NCBI RefSeq assembly: GCF_001299635.1
Contig: NZ_JRHN01000025.1
Coordinates: 1-64,000, forward strand
DNA: 64,000 nucleotides
Direction: 5' to 3'
From: Clostridioides difficile
GTDB lineage: Bacteria; Bacillota; Clostridia; Peptostreptococcales; Peptostreptococcaceae
Below the pieces are notes generated by a model. The model was given only the letters and a program-made list of their open reading frames with translations. It was not told the origin of the DNA and ran no database searches. The stretch's first letter is position 1, and the number at the start of each line of letters is the position of its first letter. This document shows, in pieces, positions 17,531 through 25,737 of this stretch. Both the position numbers and the translations under genes were made by a program.

Positions 17531-18295
17531 ATGGAAGTAACTGTTGCCAGAGAAGAAAAAAAACCTCTTCTTAGTCATGAGGAGACTCTAGAACTTATTG
17601 ACAAAGTTCAAAATGGAGATGAAGAGGCAAAAGAAATATTAATATCAAGCAATTTAGGTCTAGTTAGGAGCGTTGTATCTAGATTTTTAAATATAGGATA
17701 TGATAGAGAGGATTTATTTCAGTTAGGTTCTATAGGCTTAATAAAATCAATATATAAATTTGACCCAAAATTTAATGTAAAATTCTCTACTTATGCAGTA
17801 CCTATGATTTTAGGTGAAATAAAGAGGTACTTAAGAGATGATGGTATGATAAAAGTATCAAGGTCATTAAAGCAAATAGCTGTAAAGGCCAAGATGGAAA
17901 GTGAGTCATTAACCAAAAAGTTAGGTAGAGAACCAAGTATAGAAGAATTGGCTAAAGCAATTGATGTAGAAAAAGAAGATTTAGTAATGGCTATGGAAGC
18001 TAATTTCAACGTTGAGTATTTACAAGGTGTTATTCATGAAGAGGAAGGTTCTCCAATATGCCTTATTGATAAAATAAGCATGAAAGGAGAAAGTGAGGAA
18101 GAAAAAGTAGTAGATAATATACTATTAAAAGACATACTTGGAAAATTAGATAAGAGAGAACGTCAAATAATAGTTCTCAGATATTTTGAAGATATGACTC
18201 AAAGTGAAATAGGAGAAATGCTCAATATATCACAGGTTCAAGTATCTAGGATAGAGAAAAAGGTGTTATCTAAATTAAAAGAATATATATCGTGA
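17531..18295 (+). CDS. sigF: RNA polymerase sigma-F factor (early forespore)
   Basis: This 254-residue sigma-70-family factor directs early forespore transcription. Region 2 contains GYDREDLFQLGSIGLIKSI and KFSTYAVPMILGEIKRYLRDD. Region 3 follows with KVSRSLKQIA, and region 4 has the helix-turn-helix TQSEIGEMLNISQVQVSRIE. The length is as in Bacillus SigF. It follows spoIIAB after 22 bases with a weaker GTGAGG ribosome site, and its transcript ends at the terminator near 18427. Location beside spoIIAA and spoIIAB separates it from the similar sigma-G, whose gene lies elsewhere. Confidence 0.96.
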   Translation: MEVTVAREEKKPLLSHEETLELIDKVQNGDEEAKEILISSNLGLVRSVVSRFLNIGYDREDLFQLGSIGLIKSIYKFDPKFNVKFSTYAVPMILGEIKRYLRDDGMIKVSRSLKQIAVKAKMESESLTKKLGREPSIEELAKAIDVEKEDLVMAMEANFNVEYLQGVIHEEEGSPICLIDKISMKGESEEEKVVDNILLKDILGKLDKRERQIIVLRYFEDMTQSEIGEMLNISQVQVSRIEKKVLSKLKEYIS

Positions 18296-18426
18296 GAATA
18301 CTTATGATATATAAAATACAAAAGATAATAAAAATATTACTTAAATAAACTGTAATAGCTTTTGATATTAGATTTTTAAACTATGATTAAAAATTTCTCA
18401 ATTAGAATAAAAAATATTAAAAAGTA

Positions 18427-18478
18427 AGGTGTCTTTATAAAAGAAAATAAATTATTTTCTTTATGAGACATCTTTTTT
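18427..18478 (+). terminator. Terminator of the spoIIA-sigF operon
   Basis: A long imperfect stem starts with AGGTGTCTTTATAAAAGAAA and returns through TTTCTTTATGAGACATCT, followed by a run of T. It separates sigF from spoVAC. Confidence 0.82.
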
Positions 18479-18566
18479 ATTTTTTGATAAAACTTTAAAC
18501 TGTCAAAATAAATAATAGGTTTATTTTTTTAAAATTAACAAATAATACTTTAGAGAGGTGTTTAGT

Positions 18567-19004
18567 ATGGATAAAAATTATAAAAAATATGTAGACCAAA
18601 TAAGCCCAAAACCTACATATTTAAAAAACTATACACTTGCATTTATTGTAGGTGGAATTATTTGTATGATAGGGCAAGCAATAAATGATTTATACATGAA
18701 AGTTGGAGGTCTTGATAAATTAGGTGCTAGTTCTGCAACATCAATAACACTAATATTTATAGGGGCATTTTTAACTGGACTAGGAGTTTACGACCTAATC
18801 GGAAAAAGAGCTGGAGCTGGTTCTATAATTCCAATAACAGGTTTTGCAAACTCAATAGTATCTCCAGCTATGGAGTATAAAAGAGAAGGTTATGTATTAG
18901 GTGTAGGTGCAAACTTATTTAAAATTGCAGGACCCGTTTTAGTTTATGGAATAGGTTCTTCTATTTTATGTGGGATTATTTATTATATTTTTAAGATGTT
19001 TTAG
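18567..19004 (+). CDS. spoVAC: Stage V sporulation protein AC
   Basis: This 145-residue multi-pass membrane protein of the SpoVA channel moves calcium-dipicolinate into the forespore core, and in Bacillus it acts as a mechanosensitive pore at germination. It begins with a soluble MDKNYKKYVDQISPKPTY segment, then shows about four hydrophobic segments, including the FIVGGIICMIGQ motif shared with SpoVAE. I choose the ATG at 18567, because the in-frame GTG at 18558 is part of the GAGAGGTG ribosome site. The gene heads a spoVAC-spoVAD-spoVAE set, the minimal arrangement known from clostridia. Confidence 0.95.
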   Translation: MDKNYKKYVDQISPKPTYLKNYTLAFIVGGIICMIGQAINDLYMKVGGLDKLGASSATSITLIFIGAFLTGLGVYDLIGKRAGAGSIIPITGFANSIVSPAMEYKREGYVLGVGANLFKIAGPVLVYGIGSSILCGIIYYIFKMF

Positions 19005-19159
19005 ATGGTTTTTATTTAATTTAAACTCTATTAATTGCAAAATAGCTATAAAAGTTGAAAATTAACTATGAAGCTTGTTAGTTAGAAAATAGTTATGAAG
19101 ATTTCAATTGATATTAAAAAATTAAATATTAAAATGTAAAATTAAAAAGGTGTGAAAAT

Positions 19160-20173
19160 ATGAAAAATAAAAGAATTGGAAAAAGAACAGTAAAGTTAGA
19201 AAATAAACCAACAATAATATCAACTGGAACTATAGTAGGCTCTAAAGAAGGTGAAGGGCCATTAAAGGACTATTTTGATATGATTATGACTGATGATTTA
19301 TATGGTGAAAAAACTTGGGAATTAGCTGAAAGTAAGATGGTAGAGACTGCATCTCAAAAAGCTATACAAAAAGCAGGAAAAAAACTAACAGATGTAAATT
19401 ACATGTTAGGTGGAGATTTAATAAATCAAATAGTACCAGCATCATTTGCAGCGAGGGAATTGGCAATTCCATTTTTAGGTATATATGGAGCCTGTTCTAC
19501 AATGGCAGAAGGTCTTTGTATAGGCTCTATGCTTATAGATGGCGGTTTTGCAGATTTAGTATTATCAGGTACATCAAGTCATTATTGTACAGCAGAAAGA
19601 CAGTTTAGATTTCCTCTAGAACTTGGAAATCAAAAACCAATGACAGCACAATGGACGGTTACAGGAGCAGGAAGTGTATTATTAGCTCCTAATGGAGATG
19701 GTCCTAAGATAAAATATGTTACAGTTGGTAAAGTAATAGATGAAGGTATTGATGATGGTAATAATATGGGACCAGCTATGGCTCCAGCAGCAATAGATAC
19801 AATATATTCTTATTTTGAAGATACTAATGATGACCCAAATAGCTTTGATATAATTGCTACTGGAGATTTGGGTACTCTTGGAAAACAGATAACAGAGGAC
19901 TTTTTGAAAGAAAAAGGTCTAGACATATCAAAATGTTATACTGACTGTGGTATAGAGATGTTTAATCTTAAAGAGCAAGATGTCCACTGTGGTGGAAGTG
20001 GATGTGGATGCTCAGCTACAGTGTTTGCAGGATATATATATGATAAGTTGAGAAAAAAAGAATTTAATAAAGTAATGCTTGTATCAACTGGAGCATTACT
20101 GTCACCAACAAGTACACTACAAAAGCAGACAATACCGTGTGTTGCACATGCAGTAGTAATAGTAAATGAGTAG
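19160..20173 (+). CDS. spoVAD: Stage V sporulation protein AD
   Basis: This 337-residue thiolase-fold protein of the SpoVA complex binds dipicolinic acid in related spore formers. It is not an acyl-transferring enzyme there. Recognisable stretches include FLGIYGACSTMAEGL (where a thiolase would carry its nucleophile), GTSSHYCTAERQFRFPLELG and DVHCGGSGCGCSA. The length equals the family norm. It overlaps nothing, and the spoVAE coding sequence starts 13 bases later. The AAAAAGGTG ribosome site is adequate. Confidence 0.96.
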   Translation: MKNKRIGKRTVKLENKPTIISTGTIVGSKEGEGPLKDYFDMIMTDDLYGEKTWELAESKMVETASQKAIQKAGKKLTDVNYMLGGDLINQIVPASFAARELAIPFLGIYGACSTMAEGLCIGSMLIDGGFADLVLSGTSSHYCTAERQFRFPLELGNQKPMTAQWTVTGAGSVLLAPNGDGPKIKYVTVGKVIDEGIDDGNNMGPAMAPAAIDTIYSYFEDTNDDPNSFDIIATGDLGTLGKQITEDFLKEKGLDISKCYTDCGIEMFNLKEQDVHCGGSGCGCSATVFAGYIYDKLRKKEFNKVMLVSTGALLSPTSTLQKQTIPCVAHAVVIVNE

Positions 20174-20185
20174 GAAGTGATATAT

Positions 20186-20548
20186 ATGTTAATGGACTAT
20201 GTAAGAGTGTTTATTGTAGGTGGAATTATATGTTTAATAGCCCAAGTAATGATGGATTACTTTAAAATGCAAACTCCATATGTTATGGTAACATATGTAA
20301 CAACTGGTGTAGTTTTAACTTTTCTAGGTCTTTACGAACCATTAGTTAAGTTTGCAGCAGCAGGTGCAACAGTTCCTATAATAGGATTTGGATATTCACT
20401 TGCTACAGGAGTAATAAAGTCAATTCAAAGTGATGGCTTTTTAGGTATTTTCTTAGGTGGTACAACTGCTACAGCTGGTGGGATAGCAGCGGCTATATTC
20501 TTTGGATATATTATGTCAGTAGTATTTACACCGAAAGCAAAACCATAA
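20186..20548 (+). CDS. spoVAE: Stage V sporulation protein AE
   Basis: This 120-residue membrane protein is the third SpoVA channel component. It contains several hydrophobic segments and the VGGIICLIAQ motif near the N-terminus, parallel to SpoVAC, then GFGYSLATGVIKSI and a glycine/alanine-rich membrane segment. The ATG at 20186 is preferred, since the in-frame GTG at 20177 falls within AGGAAGTG. A second ATG at 20192 cannot be excluded. It closes the operon before a terminator at 20594. Confidence 0.93.
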   Translation: MLMDYVRVFIVGGIICLIAQVMMDYFKMQTPYVMVTYVTTGVVLTFLGLYEPLVKFAAAGATVPIIGFGYSLATGVIKSIQSDGFLGIFLGGTTATAGGIAAAIFFGYIMSVVFTPKAKP

Positions 20549-20593
20549 ATATTACTTAAAAGAATAATAAAATTTAAAATAGTAGCTTTTTAT

Positions 20594-20634
20594 AAAATAG
20601 GTAGATATCTTTCAGATTCTGCCTATTTTTCATA
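20594..20634 (+). terminator. Terminator of the spoVA operon
   Basis: AAAATAGGTAGA (20594-20605) pairs with TCTGCCTATTTT (20618-20629), one G-T pair included, and a T-run follows. Confidence 0.82.
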
Positions 20635-20637
20635 TAA

Positions 20638-20689
20638 AGAAACGTTTACATAATGGAAGTTGACAATTATTTACAACATAGTGTAGTAT
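20638..20689 (+). promoter_or_regulatory. Promoter of the LacI-family gene with an AAACGTTT operator
   Basis: TTGACA at 20660-20665 is spaced 18 bases from TAGTAT at 20684-20689. A symmetric AAACGTTT core at 20640-20647 lies just upstream. It resembles LacI-family and CcpA (cre) operators. A related site sits after the gene at 21874, which suggests autoregulation. Confidence 0.6.
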
Positions 20690-20729
20690 TATATTATCAA
20701 AATAAAATGAAGTGAAGTAGGGGATAAAG

Positions 20730-21746
20730 ATGGTAACTATTAAAGATATTGCAAGGAATCTAGGTATCAGTTATTCAACCGTTTCTAGGTGCTTAAATAA
20801 TAATCCTAATGTATCTGAAAAAACAAAAAAGAAGGTAGTAGAAGAAGCTAATAGACTAGGGTTCCATTTTAATGTAAATGCAAGAAATCTGGCAAAAAAA
20901 GAAACAAACAGAATTGGGGTAATCTTTTCAAATAATTTTAATCACCAAGATACTAGAAAGTTTTTTAGTGATATAATGGACAGTTCTATAAATTCTATTG
21001 AGACTAATAAATACGATTTTATAATACAACCTAATAATAACATTAGTGGTGACAGTAATGTATATAAAATGGTTAATGGACAAATGGTAGACGGATTAGT
21101 AATTGTATCTCAATCAATAAAAAAAGAAGAGTATGAATTTTTAAAAGATAATAATTTTCCACATGTATTTATATATTTTAAACCATCTTTTGTAGGAGAA
21201 GTAGACAATTTCTTTTGGGATGATAATGTATATGGTGGTTATATAGCCACTAAGCATTTAATTGACCATGGTCATAAGGATATAATAACAGTAACTTCAG
21301 ATGATAAAAGCTCAAAAATGCATGAAGATAGAACAAAGGGATATTTGAATGCTATGGAAGAGGCAAATTTAAAGACTGAGGTTATTGAATCTAAAATGGA
21401 CTTTGAATCTCAAGTTGAGCTATTAGAAAAGCATATTGATAAAATAAAAAAAGCATCAGCCATATTTGTACAACAAGATGTACCAGCAATTTCTATAATA
21501 CAAGAATTAAAAAATACTTATGGTATAAATGTACCAGAAGATATTTCCATAATAGGATATAATAATATTGAATTAATATCATATTTTAGGTCTCATTTAT
21601 CAACGATAGATGACCCAAGAGAACAAGTTATAAAAAATGGAGTAGATAGTTTAGTAAATATAATAAATAAAAAAGGAACAGAACATATTCCAAGAAAACT
21701 ATATCCAAGGTTAATAATACGAAACAGTGTTAAAAGAATAAAATAG
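20730..21746 (+). CDS. LacI-family transcriptional regulator
   Basis: This 338-residue protein has an N-terminal LacI helix-turn-helix (TIKDIARNLGISYSTVSRCLN, counted in two parts, residues about 2-22) and hinge (about 45-58). A periplasmic-binding-protein-like effector domain (about 60-335) follows. The consensus STVSRCLNNNPNVSE and the C-terminal STIDDPREQ are typical. It is encoded just upstream of, and in the same direction as, the DUF3100/M20/DUF1177 genes, so it is the likely regulator of that set. The ligand is unknown, possibly the substrate of the amidohydrolase or a sugar-like compound. It has its own promoter and terminator. Confidence 0.9.
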   Translation: MVTIKDIARNLGISYSTVSRCLNNNPNVSEKTKKKVVEEANRLGFHFNVNARNLAKKETNRIGVIFSNNFNHQDTRKFFSDIMDSSINSIETNKYDFIIQPNNNISGDSNVYKMVNGQMVDGLVIVSQSIKKEEYEFLKDNNFPHVFIYFKPSFVGEVDNFFWDDNVYGGYIATKHLIDHGHKDIITVTSDDKSSKMHEDRTKGYLNAMEEANLKTEVIESKMDFESQVELLEKHIDKIKKASAIFVQQDVPAISIIQELKNTYGINVPEDISIIGYNNIELISYFRSHLSTIDDPREQVIKNGVDSLVNIINKKGTEHIPRKLYPRLIIRNSVKRIK

Positions 21747-21827
21747 TAAATTTTTAAATATCATAAATGTACTAGAAGTATTATAGTTTGTATAAATTAA
21801 TCTAAAAAATAATATGAATTGAAATTA

Positions 21828-21870
21828 AAAGGAGTAAGTGTATATCAGTACATTGTACTCCTTTATTTAT
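21828..21870 (+). terminator. Terminator after the LacI-family gene
   Basis: AAAGGAGTAAGTGTA (21828-21842) pairs imperfectly with TACATTGTACTCCTTT (21849-21864), followed by a T-rich tail. Confidence 0.75.
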
Positions 21871-21873
21871 TTA

Positions 21874-21883
21874 GAACGTTTTC
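21874..21883 (+). promoter_or_regulatory. LacI/cre-like operator before the DUF3100 operon
   Basis: GAACGTTTTC with flanks TTA and AT agrees with most positions of the clostridial cre pattern around an ACGT core. It shares the AACGTTT core with the site at 20640. Either the adjacent LacI-family protein or CcpA could bind. Confidence 0.5.
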
Positions 21884-22121
21884 ATAAAATCAGTAAATAA
21901 TTTTATTAGATTAGTTAATAATTTACTATTTAGATAATATAGTTCAATAAATTATTTGTGTTTTATATCATGAATCTTCAATGTCTTATTTTGATTCATA
22001 ACTAAAAGTATATAAAAATGATGAATAATATATATTATACATTATCAATGATAGGTTATATAATAAAATCACTAACAATTATATTATAAGAAAATTATAA
22101 AAATTACAAGGAGGTATAGAA

Positions 22122-22955
22122 ATGAAAGAAAAAGCAGGGATTAGAAATGCCATAATAGCAGCCTTTATAATCACAATATTGGCGGAATTAATCGGTCCTA
22201 TTTCATTTAAAGTTATGGGTATTAATATAACTTTACTTAGTATACTATGGGCTATCTTTATAGGGATGGCTGTTTCGCCTCATTTATTAGGACGAGTTAT
22301 ACCAGCTCTAAAAAAATTTATAGGGGATAATGAAATAAATGTATCTCCATATTTGTTGTCTTTAACACTATATCCATTAGGAATAATGTTTGGAATCAAT
22401 GCAGGTCCTAAAGTAGGTATATTACTTCAAGCAGGACCAGCACTTTTATTACAAGAATTTGGTCATATGGGTACAATGTTGATTGCATTACCTGTTGGAG
22501 TTGCATTAGGTCTTGGGAGAAGTGCATTAGGAGGTACTTTTTCATTATGTCGTGACACAGCACTAGGAATTATTGGAGATAAGTATGGGTTAAATTCACC
22601 AGAAGGTATAGGAACATTAGGAACTTACATAAGTGGTAGTATATTTGGGACATTATTATTCTCATTTTTGGCACCAGTAGGTGTACTTTTAGGATTTCAT
22701 CCATATGCTTTAGCAATGGCATCAGGAATGGGAAGTGGTTCGATGATGGGAGCTGCAACAGCATCATTAATGAATACGGTTCCACAGATGTCAGAACAGA
22801 TTTTAGCATATTCAGCAACTAGTGGTTTGATTACAGCTGTTACTGGAATATATATAGAGTTATTTTTATCTTTACCAGTAGCCAATTATTATTATAGTAA
22901 AGTAGCTCCAATTATTGAAAGATTCAGAGGAAGAAAAACAAGTAATGACTTATAA
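22122..22955 (+). CDS. DUF3100 family integral membrane protein
   Basis: This 277-residue protein has about eight hydrophobic segments and glycine-rich loops such as GINAGPKVGILLQAGPALLLQEFGH and ASGMGSGSMMGAA (both only partly quoted for length). I recognise the DUF3100 family, which has no proven function. The conserved gene context in this window, with an M20 amidohydrolase and a DUF1177 protein, suggests it transports the compound those enzymes process. It begins at an ATG with AAGGAGG. A second, smaller membrane protein follows 14 bases later and may form a complex with it. Confidence 0.75.
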   Translation: MKEKAGIRNAIIAAFIITILAELIGPISFKVMGINITLLSILWAIFIGMAVSPHLLGRVIPALKKFIGDNEINVSPYLLSLTLYPLGIMFGINAGPKVGILLQAGPALLLQEFGHMGTMLIALPVGVALGLGRSALGGTFSLCRDTALGIIGDKYGLNSPEGIGTLGTYISGSIFGTLLFSFLAPVGVLLGFHPYALAMASGMGSGSMMGAATASLMNTVPQMSEQILAYSATSGLITAVTGIYIELFLSLPVANYYYSKVAPIIERFRGRKTSNDL

Positions 22956-22969
22956 AGGAGGGTGTATGT

Positions 22970-23434
22970 ATGGAAAAGACTTTTAAGACTATTATAGAAC
23001 AGGTAAAAATAGTACTGTTTATATATATTATTATTTGCTTTGGACAAATGATAGCACTTAAGACTCAGGCTAAGGATTTATTAATTGGAAGTGTATTTGG
23101 TTTTTTGTTAGTTATAGTTGCTATTATAATTAAGAACTTCGTTAAAAAACCCAATTTACCAGGTTTTGCATGGGCTACTTTAGTTGCATTCGTTTTATCA
23201 CTTCCAATATCACCAGTGGGAGATATTATAGCAACTAATGTAGGTAAAATCAATTTTATGTCTACAGTAACACCATTGTTAGCCTTTGCAGGAATTTCTG
23301 TAGGTAACCAATTGGATATATTAAAGACTTTGAGCTGGAAGTTAGTAGTTATATCATTTATAGTTATGACATCTACTTACTTTGGTTCTGCCTTTATATC
23401 TCAAACAGTTTTAAGATTAAATGGAATGCTTTAA
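22970..23434 (+). CDS. Small integral membrane protein, partner of DUF3100
   Basis: This 154-residue protein has about five hydrophobic segments, including an N-terminal one after a short soluble helix and a C-terminal stretch with LLAFAGISVGNQLDILK. I cannot assign it to a named family with certainty. The glycine-containing GISVGNQ segment recalls small permease halves. Its close placement between DUF3100 and the amidohydrolase gene, with GGAGG ribosome sites on both sides, points to a two-component permease. Confidence 0.65.
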   Translation: MEKTFKTIIEQVKIVLFIYIIICFGQMIALKTQAKDLLIGSVFGFLLVIVAIIIKNFVKKPNLPGFAWATLVAFVLSLPISPVGDIIATNVGKINFMSTVTPLLAFAGISVGNQLDILKTLSWKLVVISFIVMTSTYFGSAFISQTVLRLNGML

Positions 23435-23448
23435 GGAGGTAGGTAAAC

Positions 23449-24588
23449 ATGAATGAATTAAAATTAAAAATCAAAGAAGAAATAAAAGTGTTATCTGAAG
23501 AAAAGAAGACATCATTTGAAAATGTATCTGATTATTTATTTGCAAATCCAGAATTGGCATTTGAAGAACATAAGTCACAAAAAGCATTATGTGATTTATT
23601 AGAAGAGAATGGATTTGATGTAACTAAAGGTGTAGGAGGATTAGAGACCTCTTTTGAGGCTGTTTATTCAAATGGTAATGGAAAAACAGTAGCTTTTTTA
23701 GCTGAGTATGATGCACTTCCAGGGATGGGACATGCATGTGGGCATAATATTATAGGTACAAGTTCTGTTGGTGCTGGCATCATATTAAAAGAAATAATGA
23801 AAAAACACAATATAGAAGGAACTGTAAAAGTGTTTGGAACACCTGCAGAAGAAAGAGTGGGTGGAAAAATAACTATGATTAAAGAAGGTGTATTCAAAGA
23901 CGTAGATGCTGCATTAATTTTACACCCAAGTGATGCTTCAATGCCTGATGATATATCATTTGCTCAAGTTAATTTAAAATTTGATTTTAGTGGAAAGGCA
24001 TCTCATGCTGCTGCTTATCCTTGGGAAGGAAAAAGTGCTTTAAGTGGAGTAATCGCATTGTTTAACAGTGTAAATAGCATGAGATTACATCTTAAAGATT
24101 ATGCAAGAGTACATGGTATTATAACTGATGGAGGTAGCATACATAATATAATTCCTGAAAAATCTACAGCTATATTTAATGTAAGAGCTTTAAGTATAGA
24201 GTACTTAAATGAGATTTGTGATATGCTTAAAAATTGTGCCAAAGGAGCAGCAATTTCTACAGGAACTAATGTAGATATAGTTCAATTAGATGAAGTATAC
24301 AAAGAAATTAAAAATGATTCAGAATTAGTGAATATAGTTAGAAGTAATTTCGAAGTGTTAGGTGAGGATTATGTTGAAAGAGATTTAAGTCAAGGTATTG
24401 GTTCAACTGATACTGGAAATTTAACTCATGAGATACCTGCAATACAAGCATATATTAAATTAAAGGAAGATACTGCAACTCATACAGATGAATTTGCTGT
24501 TGCAGCTGGTGGTGAGGAAGGCAGAGTAGCACTTATAAAAGCAATTAAGGTGTTAGCAATGTGTGGAGTAGATGTTTTATATAAGTAA
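23449..24588 (+). CDS. M20-family amidohydrolase/peptidase (AbgB-like)
   Basis: This 379-residue cytosolic metallohydrolase belongs to the M20D group, which removes an acyl, aminobenzoyl or amino-acid group from an amide. The metal-binding motif is MGHACGHN (cysteine as ligand) and a second catalytic glutamate segment is TPAEERVGG. Later metal ligands appear as LHPSD and the final ATHTDEF region. A dimerisation domain lies around residues 185-295 with GKASHAAAYPWEGKSAL. Relatives include p-aminobenzoyl-glutamate, N-acyl amino acid and indole-acetyl-amino-acid hydrolases. Its neighbours are two membrane proteins and a DUF1177 protein, so its substrate probably enters through them. Confidence 0.88.
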   Translation: MNELKLKIKEEIKVLSEEKKTSFENVSDYLFANPELAFEEHKSQKALCDLLEENGFDVTKGVGGLETSFEAVYSNGNGKTVAFLAEYDALPGMGHACGHNIIGTSSVGAGIILKEIMKKHNIEGTVKVFGTPAEERVGGKITMIKEGVFKDVDAALILHPSDASMPDDISFAQVNLKFDFSGKASHAAAYPWEGKSALSGVIALFNSVNSMRLHLKDYARVHGIITDGGSIHNIIPEKSTAIFNVRALSIEYLNEICDMLKNCAKGAAISTGTNVDIVQLDEVYKEIKNDSELVNIVRSNFEVLGEDYVERDLSQGIGSTDTGNLTHEIPAIQAYIKLKEDTATHTDEFAVAAGGEEGRVALIKAIKVLAMCGVDVLYK

Positions 24589-24636
24589 ATAATATATAAT
24601 TTTAAAATATATATAAGAAAGGAAATTAGATTAGAC

Positions 24637-25572
24637 ATGATATTAAAACAAGTGATAGAGGTTTATGACATTTTAGATAAAGCAACTGCTAATGGAGAAG
24701 AAGTTAAGTCTTATTTACAATCTTATGGTGAAGTAGATGTAACAGTTAAAGAATTGTCTTCAAGTAAAGGTTCAACAGATTTAGTCAAACTTACAATACC
24801 TGGTAAGAATGGTAAATCAAATGGTGGAGATGCACCTACTCTTGGAATTTTAGGTAGATTAGGTGGGATTGGAGCAAGACCAGAGGTAACAGGCTTTGTA
24901 TCAGATGGTGATGGAGCATTAGTAGCGATTGCAGTTGCTGCAAGACTTTTGGATATGCAACGAAAGGGAGATATGTTAGATGGAGATGTTATAATCTCAA
25001 CTCATATTTGTCCAGATGCACCAACTAGAGAACATCATCCTACACCTTTTATGGATTCACCAATAGATATGATGACTATGAATGAAAATGAAGTTGATAA
25101 TAGTTGCGATGCAATACTTTCAATAGATACTACTAAAGGAAATAGAATAATCAATAATAGAGGATTTGCAATATCACCAACTGTTAAAGAAGGTTACATA
25201 TTAAAAACTAGTGACAATCTTTTGGATATCATGCAGACTGTGACTGGGAAAGCTCCATTTGTATTTCCACTATCAATTCAAGATATAACACCATATGGAA
25301 ACAATCTATATCATTTAAATAGTATTTTACAACCAGCTGTAGCTATAGACGCACCCGTAGTAGGAGTAGCGATTACTACAGAGGTGCCTGTTGCTGGATG
25401 TGCTACAGGTGCAACTAATTTTAGTGATTTAGATTCAGCAGGTAGATTTGCAATAGAAGTTGCTAAGCTATTTGGTAGAAATAAGTGTGATTTCTATGAT
25501 AAAGAAGAATGGGAAATGCTTATTAAAAGATACGGTAAATTAAATAGATTTCAGACATTTGGTATACAGTAA
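24637..25572 (+). CDS. DUF1177 domain-containing protein
   Basis: This 311-residue cytosolic protein belongs throughout to the DUF1177 family. Recognisable stretches are LGILGRLGGIGARPEVTGFV, SDGDGALVA, STHICPDAPT and a cysteine/glycine-rich region VPVAGCATGATNFSD. The His, Cys and Asp residues in these stretches suggest a metal- or cofactor-dependent enzyme, but I know of no established reaction. It follows the M20 gene by 48 bases with an AAAGGAA ribosome site, and is the last gene before a strong terminator. Confidence 0.85.
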   Translation: MILKQVIEVYDILDKATANGEEVKSYLQSYGEVDVTVKELSSSKGSTDLVKLTIPGKNGKSNGGDAPTLGILGRLGGIGARPEVTGFVSDGDGALVAIAVAARLLDMQRKGDMLDGDVIISTHICPDAPTREHHPTPFMDSPIDMMTMNENEVDNSCDAILSIDTTKGNRIINNRGFAISPTVKEGYILKTSDNLLDIMQTVTGKAPFVFPLSIQDITPYGNNLYHLNSILQPAVAIDAPVVGVAITTEVPVAGCATGATNFSDLDSAGRFAIEVAKLFGRNKCDFYDKEEWEMLIKRYGKLNRFQTFGIQ

Positions 25573-25656
25573 TTAAAATCAGGTCTATAAATTTGTGATA
25601 AAACTGTATGGAATATTTTAACAACTAGGAATAAATTATATGATGTAATCATAAAA

Positions 25657-25711
25657 AAGGAGTGTCTTATAGATAATTTAAAAAATTATCTATGAGACAC
25701 TCCTTATATTT
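25657..25711. terminator. Bidirectional terminator between DUF1177 and the PBP gene
   Basis: A near-perfect 22-bp stem pairs 25657-25678 (AAGGAGTGTCTTATAGATAA...) with 25684-25705. T-runs occur on both strands. It serves two converging genes. Confidence 0.92.
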
Positions 25712-25737
25712 TTATTTAAATCTTAGTTTTTGTTAAC

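Larger units (their letters stand above)
21747..22121. other. Intergenic region before the DUF3100 operon
   Basis: This region carries the LacI-gene terminator (21828-21870) and an operator-like GAACGTTTTC (21874-21883). The remaining 230 bases are AT-rich with no ORF I trust. The operon promoter must lie here, but I cannot fix its -35/-10. Confidence 0.6.
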
